From the NCBI RefSeq assembly GCF_000204055.1, contig NW_006768784.1, forward strand, positions 436,244-500,243: a stretch of DNA of 64,000 nucleotides, given 5' to 3'. Under the pieces are notes generated by a model, which saw only the letters and a list, made by a program, of their open reading frames with translations, did not search any database and was not told the DNA's origin. This document shows positions 36,067 to 47,525 of this stretch, in pieces; position 1 is the first letter of the stretch, and the number at the start of each line of letters is the position of its first letter. A program made the position numbers and the translations under genes. Origin of the DNA: Melampsora larici-populina 98AG31 (taxonomy: Eukaryota; Basidiomycota; Pucciniomycetes; Pucciniales; Melampsoraceae).

Positions 36067-38506
36067 ATGGATCCATCAAAGTCATCGCCAGCTCGACCTT
36101 CGGATGTGTCTGAAAAGCTTTCGTCCGTGACGGGCGATCTACCACCTGTTATCCTTAATAAGGCAATCTCAAGCAAATCAAATCAAGAACTCGCTTCTTA
36201 TATTGGATTGAAATTCCTGAAGAAGTATAATCAGGACGCTCGAGAATTGCAAAACAAGGCGGTTCTGGCTGCGGCTAGAGAGGAAATCGTATTTTTGATT
36301 GCTGGTACTGGATACGGAAAGACACGTATCGCTGAGGTTTTTAGATCGCTATTCAGTGTGAAGTCACTTGGCATTGTACTCATCCTCAACCCACTCGATG
36401 CCTTGGGAGACAATCAAGTTTTGGAAAAGAGGAAGGATGGCTTGAAGGCAGTAAATTTAACTGCCTTGAACTTTACTTCGGAGGTGGCACACGATATTGA
36501 AAAGGGTGTGTATTCCTTCATCTATCTGGTACGTTGCATTTCTTTGATGCTTCATGATAACCATCACAGTTTTGTACAATATTTTTTAAACTGATTGGTG
36601 TTGTATTATGTTGAAAAATCAGAGCCCGGAAATTTTTCTTACGAATCGTACCTGGCTGAGAATCTATAATAGCATCTGGTTTCGGAGACGGCTGATTTTG
36701 AAAGTCGTTGATGAAGCCCACATGATCTACGAATGGGGTTTGGTTGAAAGTGGTCAGGCGAAGCATATGAGTGTCGTCAAAAAAGAGCAGGATGGTGGCA
36801 AATTTCGACCTTCGTGGGGAAAGCTCTGCTTACAACTTATGGCAACTCGACATGTACCACTCTTGTTAATGTCAGCTACCTGTCCAGCACCACACTTTGA
36901 TGCCATTATCAATAATCTCAGTATCAAACGCGAAGACATAACAGTTTTGAAAGGCGAGTTGTGTCGGCCGGAAATCCAAATTCTGAGAGTTGGAGTAGCA
37001 GCAATGGGATCTCTCGACTTTCTCAACAAACATTTCTCCAAGAGAGTCGACATACCCGACAGCGAGGTTGTCCCAACCCTTGTCTACTCAGGCTCTCGCA
37101 ACGGCACTATGCATTCTCTCAGAGCAATGAACAGATCTCGAGATACTAAAGGTGACGAGTCCAATCCGGATAGCACCTTTGGTCAACGTTATCATTCTTG
37201 TTCGGGAGATCAAACAAAGCTTAATCGTATTCAGGATTATACAGATCGTAAATTTCCGATAATGTCATGTACAAGTGCTCTTGGTCTTGGACAAAATTGG
37301 ACTCATGCAAGGATTGTTGTTCAGCTCGGCCGAGCTGGTCTTTCTGAAGTTACACAAGTGGTTGGTCGAGTCGGAAGGAACAAGAGGCCTGGGCTTGCTG
37401 TGATCTACCTTGAAGAGACTCGAAAAGAAGGTTTAAATTCGATAGATGACTTCAAAGACATGACTTCACAAACAGATGACCAGAGAATGGATGCGTTGAA
37501 GGTTTCAAAAGTCTGTGTGAGGATTGCTTTGGTGCTTGCAAACACGTAGGTTGATACTCTAGCTTTTTCATCTTTGGTCAATCCTAAATCTCACTTTGGT
37601 TGTTGTGTACATAGAACAGGATTTATTCCAATGTATCCCGATCATGATTCTGTTCGAAATGAAGCTCAGCGTCAAAAAGATCAAGGCTTTCCACCTTGTC
37701 ACTGCGAAATTTGTGAGCCAGAGGAGTGTGAAATCCTAGTCCGGAACCTCCACTTGTTTACATCATCCAACTTCGAAGAGGGTTTAAAAGACCCACGATC
37801 ACTTGACCCCGATGCCGACTATAGTCCAGCTGGGATGAAAGCAGCAGAGAAAAGTGGTACTATTGTAAACAAGCGAAAGAAAGTCAATCAATCTAGAGAG
37901 ACTGAAGACATCGACTTCCTTGACCTGATACACGAGCTAACGCAAGTGTTCTCAGATCACTTTGGATCGATCTACAAGGATCAGGCTCCGTTTCCGCCGT
38001 CTGTCCTTTTTGGAGAAATTCATCTTAACAAAATAATTGATCACATTGAATCAATCAATACTGAAGAGGACTTAAGTGAAGTTATCGGTGGTGATGCTTT
38101 GTTGGGAAGCATAAAACACCTACTTAAAACAATCTTGGATTGGAAATCCGACTTTTGTGGCGAGCAACACTACAAACGAATCAAAGAGGAGAAACAGATT
38201 TCTGACCTCAACAATCAAATTACAATTGAAAGGCTAGAAAAACAAGATGCTGATCGGAAAATGAAGCAACTGGAAAATTCCTCGGATCAAAAAAAGAAAG
38301 CCGATGAGAAAGCGCGAAAATCACAGGAGAAGATTGATGAGAGGAGAAGAAAGCATGAACAAGCGGAATCAAAGAGGCATAAGCGCGCCCAAGATGATAT
38401 TGAAAAAGAAAAAGTCAAATTTCGGAATCAGAGGATGATGCAATGGCTACGAGAAGGTGTTCAAGAAAATGATCTTGATGCAAAAGAGCTGGAGTATCAA
38501 AGGTGA
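36067..38506 (+). CDS. RecQ-like SF2 helicase with Cys-rich and coiled-coil tail
   Basis: Three exons, 36067-36528, 36623-37545 and 37615-38506, join in phase to 758 residues. Helicase motifs in order: Walker A AGTGYGKT at about 79-86, DEAH at about 184-187 in VVDEAHMIYEWG, SAT at about 238, motif IV-like TLVYSGSRN, motif V TSALGLGQNWTHARIV at about 371, and motif VI QVVGRVGR at about 399. A Cys/His cluster PPCHCEICEPEEC follows, then an acidic middle and a Lys/Glu-rich coiled coil near the end. This is the DEAH/RecQ type expanded in rust and mushroom genomes. No RQC or HRDC domain is obvious. The last codons abut a GT (CAAAG/GTGAGA), so another short exon is possible. It faces the DUF6589 gene. 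Confidence 0.82.
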
Positions 38507-38637
38507 GACTTGCCTGTTTATTCTCCTGCCTCCCAATCACGCAGCTCAGGATCAATTTGAAACTCGTATGGATCTGACTCTTCTTCCACATTTGATGTGA
38601 CTTCGGAATTGTAGATCCCTCGAAAGGGCCAATGAAA

Positions 38638-41465
38638 TCAGTCATTTGTCCCGCTCAGAGAATCTTGAGACAGTTTGACTGTTCCGAGGAGATAGATATC
38701 AGGAATCAGACCACTTCTTATTGTTGATCCGGCTTGACAGCTAATTAAGTTGTTATCTCGAGCAAAGCCAACAAAGTTCTGAACTGTATTGAGTGTGAGC
38801 AATGTCTTTGATGACTGGTATGTGTCATTTAACCCTGAGCGCCCCTTGAGTGTATGAAGGAGCTTCCGGAGCTGAAAAGCAGATGAGTCAGGATCATCAA
38901 ATCAGACCATGATATAGCTCACAAATTACTCACATGGGGTACACATATTGAAAATGTATCCCTCAAGCGAGAAATTTCTGTCCCACTCCCCTATGTGAAT
39001 TCAAAACCACTATATAGATCAACATCCACTTTAATAGTATATCAAAGAGAATAACTCACCGATCTATTGTAGAAATACTTTATCCAATAGTTTTGAACTT
39101 CAAGGAAAAAATCCTTGGCCACAAAGTGATTTTGTCGTCCGCTTGGAGCAATTAACATTGAATGTAAAATGACATGAGCCATTGGCTGTGGGAGTGTTTT
39201 GGTTAAGAGAACAACCACTCGTGGAAGATAGGTTGAGTAATGAGTGAGACCATTCATTCCTTGAATCATCACACTCCATCTCTTCCACATAAGCATGAGA
39301 CGGCCGATATCTCCCGCAGACATTGCTCGCTTTGCTTCGACAACAGTCGCAAAGTCTCGTAACCTCAGCAAAAGCTGGCATTTACGCTGGTCTTGATCCT
39401 TTTGGGCTGCAGGAAGCGCTGATGTTGAAAAGATGATTTCAAATGTTTTATCAATAACTTTGTCAAATTCAACAGCATTTGTATCAAACCTTTCTTCAAG
39501 ATCTAGTTCAGTCTTGCCAAGGATTTCACTGTGTATTTTCAAAGGTGTCAGTTTCAAATCGTTTTGTTCTACCAAAAAAAAAAATCTTTACAGAAGTGCA
39601 TAGGTTATTGTGGCTTCATGAATTTTCTCGATCCATCGAAGCATTGATGTGAAATCTTTCTTTGCTGTTGGAGGTGCTTTTTTTCCTGAAAGGGCAACAA
39701 CAGTCTGCCATGCGCCAAAATCATTCATGTCGGATGGGTCTCCCCAATGATGGAGAAGAATGGCTTGAGCAATATTCCAAATTGTATGTCCAGCACCTGG
39801 AAGAAGTAAGATATTCTCTAAATTCTCATCTGCGATCTTTGTTGCTTCACGCTGATTTCGTAGTCCATCAAAGTTGAGGCAAGTACCAAGATCACCCTCC
39901 AAAATGTGAGTTCGGTTTGAAAATTCTTCTTTGGTCAAACCGGATTGGCCAATCACTTCCTGCCACAGCTGACCAACTCCATCAGATCCATTATCAGTTG
40001 AATCCATCATTCTGAGCATCAGGATATTTGGAACTTGACATTTAATTTGATCAAGTGGCGCCACGTTCAAGAAATTCGAGTTTGAAACATTCCTTTTATT
40101 TTTGACATAGCGGAGAAAGACAGAGGCAATCTGATTCTTGAGAGTTAGAATCCACCGACTTTGTTCATCTTCAGTCGGCATCAAGAGGCCCAAGTCTATT
40201 TTTTTTCGTGCAGTCATCTGTAAGATATGTCGAATGTTGTCTTTGCTGAATGCTCCGGTGTCTAGATCCTTGAGTAGTTTGGGGTTTAATTGATGGATGT
40301 AACCCCAAGAACCATGATACATCTGAGTCTGCTGATCAATTCTTTCGTGGTGGATACGCTCCTGAATGTCAATGTTATCTAGAACAATCACAGGCGATAA
40401 GACCAATTTCTTTGACATCACTACTCGAATCTTTTTTACTGCCTGTTTTCCTAAACTTGCTAGACCGTTCATCGCAGTTGACCGGGAACAGGTTAATCCG
40501 ATATAGTTCAGGTAACTATTGATTCTCTCGGTGACACCACATGCTAAGAAGGTAAGCGAGTTCTCGACTTGGAGACTATTACATCGGCGATTGCAAGCAA
40601 AGGCAAGCATTCCCATCAATGTGGCGTTGATCTGTGTTTGAATCAAACAACAAAAGTATCAGTTTCAACTAAGCTTGTAAAGGTATCTTTCAAAAAAGAG
40701 ATCGACTGCAACTTACTGCCTGTAGACGATTTCTCAAATTAACTCTCTTGTCCTTTGATCTTACATACATCCTCCCTTCAACGTGCTCAGTCGGATCTTT
40801 GTCAGGATCGTCCAATTCATTCTCGAATTCTCCTTCGAAATCAGAAGAGGAATCTTCAGGGTCTGCTTCATCTGTATCGAAGTCTTTAGAAAGCTGATCA
40901 TGATGACTATATTCTAATTTTGCTTCTATCAACCTCCACATGAAATTCATGCTGTCCTTTAGCATTGCATTGCGTCTGTTCTCTTCGCTTCCGTTAAAGA
41001 AAGTGTCTTCGAGTTTTGTTGCATTCACATATGCACTTTTTTTTGTAGCAGTGTTCCGACGAGGAGTTTTTTGTGTATTAACAATCTCGATAGCCTGAGG
41101 GATTGTTTATGAGGAATACATTCTGTCAGTTCTTGGAAATCTGAAGTTCAGCAAATAAATGTGAGCCATACCTGTTGTAGAACCCACTCTTGCCAGTCAT
41201 GTCTAGCTTCCGCGGTATTTTCGTCATCTACTAATTGTTTGATCGAGTCAAGTAGTCCTCGTGTCGATTTCCACCCAGTTGGTGAGATCCATTGTTTTCT
41301 TCGTATGATGATCGACCCTTCCTTTGAAGCCATGAAGTTCTGAAAGAACTGCTTGGCTGATAGGCCATGGTCTTCTCTCAATCTTACGCAGAGACCTTCG
41401 AGTACAGACGTTTTTTTTGACTCTGTTCGTCCAGTTGTGCGATTAGGCTCTTCTTCGATCACCAT
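38638..41465 (-). CDS. DUF6589 family protein, possible transposase-like
   Basis: Six exons join in phase: 41465-41172, 41094-40717, 40631-39592, 39528-39060, 38990-38934 and 38871-38638, giving 823 residues. Exon 2 is acidic. Exon 3 carries the best-conserved part: VIVLDNIDIQERIHHER (Asp about 309), GSWGYIHQLNPKLL, HILEGDLGTCLNF (Asp about 471) and LPGAGHTIWNIAQ (His about 506). I recognise the DNID and PGxxHT pattern as DUF6589, a basidiomycete family of unknown function. The spaced acidic motifs recall RNase H-fold transposases, but this is a hypothesis. No stops or frameshifts interrupt the model, so the gene looks functional. It ends 131 bp from the helicase stop. Confidence 0.7.
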
Positions 41466-42032
41466 TCTCAAGACCACGCAACATCAATTCTTTCAACGAC
41501 AAAAGTAATAGATTTCGAAATGTTGATTGATAACAAAAAGTATGTTAGGAAGATGAGGACTGATCTACTCGTCTCAAAACAAACAACAAGAGGCAAGTGA
41601 TCATGTTTGATCGATTTCATTGATTGCATTACTGATATCTCGTCTCTGAAGACCCTTTATATCTTTTTCGCTCTCTGATCTGATGTACACCCGATGATCA
41701 CATAAGCCACCGATAGCTACCGCTAGCTACCAACGTCGATTTGCGAAGATCAAAAGCAAATTGTTCATCCCTTAGTATAAAATCTCTTCAGGCTTTCTGA
41801 GGTTGTACATAACGATCTTAGGGTTTGAAATTTCAAATCTAGAAATATGCAGCTTCAATGAATCAACACGATCATGAGCTCTGTCGAGATTCTGAAGAGG
41901 CCATTTCCTTCAGAACTCGATAGAGCTCATCTGATTGATTTTTTGAAGAAATCACATTTGTGGCTCGTGGTGTAAATGCAAAGTGAAAAAACGCCCACCA
42001 AAAGGTGGCTATTAGTCACGCCACGATTGACG
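41466..42032. promoter_or_regulatory. Upstream region of the DUF6589 gene
   Basis: Non-coding. It includes a short repeat GATAGCTACCGCTAGCTACC near 41712 and CCACCAAAAGGTGG near 41996. It ends at the right candidate terminal repeat. Confidence 0.4.
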
Positions 42033-42041
42033 TTTAATACG

Positions 42042-42102
42042 CAAGCCCCCTGTGCCAGGGGCGGACGAGTCCGAGAAAAAATCACCTGGCACAGTGGGCT
42101 TG
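42042..42102. repeat. Strong GC-rich hairpin beside the right candidate terminus
   Basis: CAAGCCCCCTGTGCCAGG (42042-42059) pairs with CCTGGCACAGTGGGCTTG (42085-42102), 17 of 18 positions. The loop contains a smaller stem, CGGAC-GA-GTCCG. Each arm carries the terminal-repeat motif in one orientation. Confidence 0.85.
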
Positions 42103-43139
42103 TTGTTAAGCTAGGCAAAATCGCGCCGCCATCACGACGCGAACTCCTGCTTTAGACGCTCGCCAGGTGGTTTGCCTCTTGCACGAGGGACGACATGCTA
42201 GAAATGTCCATGTATAAGTAACGTCATGTGAGTAATATGATCAAAGGGGAAGATTTCCAATTAATCACAGGTCCGGGCAAAGGCCTCGAACTATCACATG
42301 GTAGAACGAAGGAGCTCACTCATACGAGTGGTATAGCCCGGACGCAACACTCTTCCCCCTCTCTTCAATCTTATACGAATTATCATCCTCTCAGTAGAAT
42401 ACGCTATCAATTCTACTTATCCATTTAATTTGTTTACACTAACTATTATTATTATTGTTTACACTAATTTCAGCTCCGACCCACCCACCCTGGAACAATA
42501 AATGACTCATGGTAAGTACGTTATACAATTTTCAGACGCTGAAATATACGCAGGAGAGTACTCTAAATAGTGAGTACTCTCCGAGGTATGTCTCTAGCGT
42601 TCCTCTGAAGTGATAAGGCCCCTAGGAGAGCAGTCCACGGAAAGGTGAACTCTCTACCTAGCCGCGCCAAAACTCCCGCTGTACATAACTTTACCTCACC
42701 TAGGAAAAATCCTAGGCAAGGTAAAGATCTAACCTTTGTAGTAAAACAATAATAAGATGTTATCCAAGTTAAATGGAAATCCTCATGCTCGCCGCCTCGG
42801 CTCGAGTCGCTCTGAGAGAGCCTGACAGGCTGATCACATCGATAGCGCCATATTCAACCTTTGATAAGATTTCATTTTGCCTAGATCGATACTTCCTCAT
42901 TAAATTAATCATTTTGTTGTGGAAATCAAATACAAATATTAGGAAGTGCTTTGGAAATCATTTCTTCATCTATCCTTCCTACACTTTTTAGCATGATTGT
43001 GTTTTCACAACCAAGTTTAGCGTATATATTGCGGTGGACCTCACGCGTTTCATCAGGACGGCCACTTGTAATCAGTCTGTTCATGAATGTCGCGTGGATC
43101 GCTATTGATACTTTCGGCGACGTGAACTTCACGCATTCA
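42103..43139. other. Intergenic with several inverted repeats
   Basis: Contains an 8-bp inverted repeat GTCCGGGC/GCCCGGAC enclosing 73 bases (42271-42343) with an inner CACTC/GAGTG stem, a perfect 11-bp hairpin GGAGAGTACTC/GAGTACTCTCC near 42550-42583, and CTTTACCT..CCTAGGA paired with TCCTAGG..AGGTAAAG near 42689-42724. No gene is supported. Confidence 0.5.
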
Positions 43140-43194
43140 TGGCTCCGTGCTGTCTTCAACCTTATTCAGCACCTATCAGGATATGAATGAAAAT

Positions 43195-43229
<35 letters not shown>

Positions 43230-43230
<1 letters not shown>

Positions 43231-46200
43231 AGGCCTCGAGCATGTATATACATCAGACAAAACCTCGAGGCCCAACTCAACCCTATCCATTCATCATCTC
43301 GTGACCTCGCCGCGTGCGTGATCACACTTGAAGATTTCACATTTCTTATAGCCAACGTGTACAACCAACCAACAACCTTCCTGGGTTTCGAAGCGCTAGA
43401 AACAATGCTGAAATTCATCCCCCCTGAACTACAACGTCTACCAATGATTTGTACTACTGATTCAAACCTCCATTCCCCGCTCTGGAACCCAAGCCACAGC
43501 ACAGCCAATGACAAGGATGCAGAACGCCTGATCGACCTGATGCTAGAGTGGGGTCTAAACCTCCGCTCCCCAAAAGGAAGATCCACCTTTGGCTTAGGCT
43601 CTGCAACCACGGAAGGCACCGCCATCGACCTTGTATGGGTCAATAACGACTTTGATGACACATTGGTCACTTGTTTCATAGACGACGACGACCTTACCAA
43701 CCATAACTCCGACCATCAATCACTCATCACGATCTTTAACATCAAACAACACGACCCCCCACCACACCAGACTGGCTCAACAGAGCGCAAGAACTGGAAC
43801 AAGGTGTGCCATGTTTCATTACGAACCGAGATCACCCAAAACCTCCCAAAGCTACGTCCTCTGCTCTCCAGAGAGGACATAGAATCCTTTGACAAAGAAT
43901 TGAGGGACGTGGTACGCGAGGCCCTCGACAAACACTCACCACGAAAAGCCCAACCCGGAAAACACAAGGAATGGTGGCGACCTGAAGTCCTCGAGCCTTT
44001 ACGAAAAGAAGCCAATCGACTACGCCGATTACTGAAGAAGCACCGAACCGACGACGCATGAGCAGCCTACAAGAAAGCACGCAACACATTCAACAGAGCA
44101 ATTGACCACGCAAAAGAGAGCTCCTGGAGGACCTACCTTTCAAACTTGGATCACCAAACGCTTTTCCAAGCTAAGAAGGCAGCATCAGGAAGAAAACCCT
44201 CTTCACTCGTAAGTACCATCATCACTAACGAAGGCAAAGCGTGCACTACAAACGCAGAGAAGGCCTCAGCCCTCTTTGAAGCGACGTGCATAGCCACTGC
44301 TCCATGCCAGCTAGACGACACGACTCCCATCACATTCCCGGTGAATAACGACCAACGTCCAACAAACAAAGCCACCCCCAAACTTTACGCATCAGTCACA
44401 ATTGAAGCAGTCAGCTCAATCGTGAACGACAGCCCCCCGATGAAAGCACCTGGACCTGACAAACTCCAGAATTGGATCTGGAAGATGATATGGGACCAAG
44501 TCAAGCGTCACGTAACAATTCTATTCAAATGCATAACACTGACAGGTTTCATCCCAAGAGCTTGGAAGACAGCCGTGACGGTGATGATTCCAAAGCCAGG
44601 AAAAGCTGATTACACGCAGGCATCAGCATACCGACCAATCGCCCTCCTAACGACCCTAGGAAAATTCTACGAAAAACTGCTTACGCTACATCTCTCAGCT
44701 CAAGCTGAACACCACAACCTCCTACACACAGGCCACTACGGGGGCAGACCAAACAGGTCTAGCCAGGCCGAGGCCCTCGTCCACCTCGTATCATGGATCA
44801 AACGGGAATGGGCTCAGGGCAAGGTAGTGGGAGGTCTCTTCGCGGATGTGAAGTCGGCCTTCCCGTCTGTTCACCACCCCCGCCTCATGGACACATTGGA
44901 AAAGAAGGGCATTCATTCACAGACCCTAAATCTCATTCACGATTTTCTGCAAGACAGAAAAACGACACTCACCTTCAACGGCTTCAAATCACAACAATTC
45001 GACCTTAATCACGGCCTACCTCAAGGATCTCCCCTGTCCCCACTCCTCTATCTCCTCTACAATTCATCATTACTCGCAATCACTGACAATATCACCTCAG
45101 CATCTGCCCTAGGTTTTGTTGACAATGTAGTCTTACTCTCCACCGCACCGGATACTCATCAACTGAGATCACAAATGCAGACTCTGTCGTTTCGTCAACA
45201 ACACTGGGCACGACGACACGGCGCAATTTTCGACACCAAGAAAACTTTCTGGGTCCTATTCTCCCAGCAGGATACCAATTCGGATAACGCACCCACCATC
45301 GACTTCGCAGATAGGAAGAAGATCCCACCGGCCTCAGCAGCTAAGTGGCTGGGAGTACTGGTAGATAAGGGCCTGACCTTTAGACAACACAAACTCAACG
45401 TGATTGCCAAAGGACACCAGAGAGCTGGGTTTTTGGCAGGCTTGTCGAAAACCGGGTGGGGCATCCCACCCAAGCTACTCAAGACACTGATGACTACAAC
45501 TCTCCACGCAGCCACCGACTACGGTGTGATGGCCTGGCTATCCACCGAACCCCCCGTTTTCTTTATCGAACAGATGACAACGGTCGACCTGACGTGCGCA
45601 AGGGCAGCCTTAGGCGCGTTACGAACCACCCCGTCAACATTTCTCTTCCACGACTTGTACCTCACACCGCCAAAAGCAAGACTCCAAAGTAGGATACTTA
45701 ACTTTATGGCACAATCACTCACCAAGCCTCAGTCACATCCACTATTCCAAATTATACAACGAGCTCAACTCTCATCAGCAAAATACCACAAGGATCCCTT
45801 CGACATATTCTTTCAACATCCTCTTTGCAAGAGATTCGCCGAACACGTCATCCAACTCCCGGTGGACCCAGCATCCATGCTAATCAAGCCTCACAATTAT
45901 TCCACACTAATTCAACCGGATGAGGAGATCGCTAAAGCTAACGCAATACGACTTCTTCCATCAAACAGTCACATCTTAGTCTTCACCGATGGATCGAGAA
46001 TCCCCAAGAAAAACACGGCCGCGGCGGCCTGGTGTGCAAACACCAGAAAATCGAAAGCCCTCGCTTTAGGACCAGCAAGATCACACGGAATCTACCAGGC
46101 AGAATATCGTGGGGTACAGTTAGGACTCGAAATCATCCTCGAGACAGCAAAGACCCACACTCGACGAGCAACGATTATCCTTGACAACCAAGGTGTAGTC

Positions 46201-46902
46201 AAAGATTTAAAATCTGATTCATCCTCCATATCTTCCCTCGATAATAGAAAGAAAACATTTGATCTATTACACAACCTCTACCACAGCTACCCAACGCTCA
46301 AGATCAACATACGCTGGTGTCCAGGCCACGCAGGGATCCCAGGAAACGAAACGGTCGACAAAATAGCCAACACACTCGCAAAGCGCGATTTACCAAGCAC
46401 GTTCACGAACACACCTAACACTGCTGCATTCATCTCCGCCATAAAGGAGTGGAAAACAACACAAACTGAAACCTTCAGCCATGAAGATATCACTCGACTG
46501 GGTCACAAACCTCACCCGAAAAAACACTTGAAGAGCATATCATGCCTTTCAAAACATGAAATCTCTACCATAACCCAGCTACGTTCTGGCCATGCACCCC
46601 TAAATACTTACTTAAATCGTTTCAGACAACCTGTTGACCCGACGTGTGATTGTCAGGAAGGACTCGAAACGATCGAACATTTCTTATTCATTTGTCACAG
46701 ATATGAACAACAACGCGCAAAGCTGGAACAGACAGCACTCGAACTCGGGGTCAAGATGAACAAGTCCATCTTATCAAACACCAAAGCCTTCAAAGCAATA
46801 GCAACGTTTTGCAACTCCACATGGAGATTCCGACACAGATGGGTCTGGGCTACCGTCATAGACGAGCCCCATCCTGTGGACAAACCCCTACCCCCTGAAT
46901 GA
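43230..46902 (+). pseudogene. LINE polyprotein: endonuclease, reverse transcriptase, RNase H
   Basis: One frame runs through 43230-46902 with a single TGA at 44059-44061. The first part is the C-terminal portion of an APE-like endonuclease (TTDSNLHSPLWNP, GTAIDLVWVNND, NSDHQSL). The RT follows: KAPGPDKLQNWIWK, YRPIALLTTLGKFYEK, FADVKSAFPSVHHP and LPQGSPLSPLLYLLY. The active-site box reads GFVDNVV where FVDD is expected, so one catalytic Asp is Asn. An RNase H domain follows (FTDGSRIPKK, YQAEYRGV, ILDNQGVV, CPGHAGIPGNETVDKIA). The end has a CCHC knuckle, CDCQEGLETIEHFLFIC. The domain order fits the Tad1/I group. The stop lies where Trp (TGG) is plausible. This copy is inactive. Confidence 0.88.
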
Positions 46903-47100
46903 TCCTTATTCTTCTACACCATGACTTCATCGCCTATAACCACATGTATTACAGTTTTGTACAAGCACACTAAACAGCCACTAGTTACCTTTTTCCTGAA
47001 CAGCCACAGGGTTTTTAACGGTACTAGAAATAAGTGCAGAAGTGTTCGATAGTCTTAGGACTGAATGAACACTTAAAACCATGAAAAAAAAAAAAAAAAA
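46903..47100 (+). other. LINE 3' untranslated region and poly-A tail
   Basis: Non-coding sequence ending in 17 A, directly followed by the right copy of the target duplication. Confidence 0.75.
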
Positions 47101-47177
47101 TGGCTCCGTGCTGTCTTCAACCTTATTCATCACCTATCAGGATATGAATGCATTATACTGAGTATGAAAATCATAAA

Positions 47178-47525
47178 AAATCAAAGTTGTTCGAAGAATA
47201 TCATCCTCCTGCTCGCATTCCTGATTATAAACTTTGATCCACAGTGTGTTACCGACTGTGCGGAGCCAGTGGGTCGGGCTTAGAGCTGGACTGGATTTCT
47301 TTAAATTCTGATGATCAGAATGTCACATCAAAGTCACTTGAAGGTTGTTGTAATATCATAAGAGAAGTCTTGGCTATCGGCTCGCGTGAAAACAGAGAAG
47401 ACTAGTGAGTTTCTGGTGATCTGGTGATCTGGTGATCTTTTAGATGGATTTCTTCATCAAATCTAGAATCTCATCTTCATCTTCAAGTCAATTACAGCTT
47501 GTTTACCATCATAGTAGTACCAGAC
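47178..47525. promoter_or_regulatory. Upstream region of the peroxygenase-like gene
   Basis: Non-coding. It includes a triple repeat of GGTGATCT near 47416-47438. No gene recognised. Confidence 0.4.

Larger units (their letters stand above)
35625..42056. mobile_element. Candidate two-gene mobile element (helicase + DUF6589) with inverted termini
   Basis: A 24-bp sequence at 35625-35648 starting GGCACGAGGGACTTGC recurs inverted at 42033-42056, starting GGCACAGGGGGCTTGC. 19 of 24 positions match and all five mismatches are transitions. The pair brackets exactly two convergent genes: the helicase (36067-38506) and the DUF6589 protein (41465-38638). A target duplication was not found. The right end continues into a strong hairpin carrying a further copy of the same motif. 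The bracketing of just these genes is what makes me suspect a mobile unit. Confidence 0.4.
43140..47177 (+). mobile_element. Tad/I-type LINE insertion with long target duplication
   Basis: The target sequence beginning TGGCTCCGTGCTGTCTTC occurs at 43140 and again at 47101, matching for about 51 bases with one mismatch, then continuing to AAAATCATAAAAAA after a 16-base gap in the left copy. Between them lie a 32-A run (43198-43229), LINE coding sequence (43230-46902), 3' untranslated sequence and a 17-A tail (47084-47100). The 3' tail and duplication are normal for target-primed insertion; the A-run at the 5' junction is not. Missing 5' sequence (first ORF and start of the endonuclease) indicates 5' truncation. 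Confidence 0.85.

Noticed and set aside
42271..42343. Functional tRNA gene
   Set aside because: Length and closing stem fit, but neither strand has a proper D-arm, anticodon arm and T-arm set.
43147..43229. Start of the LINE protein with a poly-Lys segment
   Set aside because: The Lys run is translation of the A-tract and target duplication, not LINE sequence.
43194..43700. Minus-strand gene ending in poly-Phe
   Set aside because: It is the complement of the LINE endonuclease and the 32-A run.
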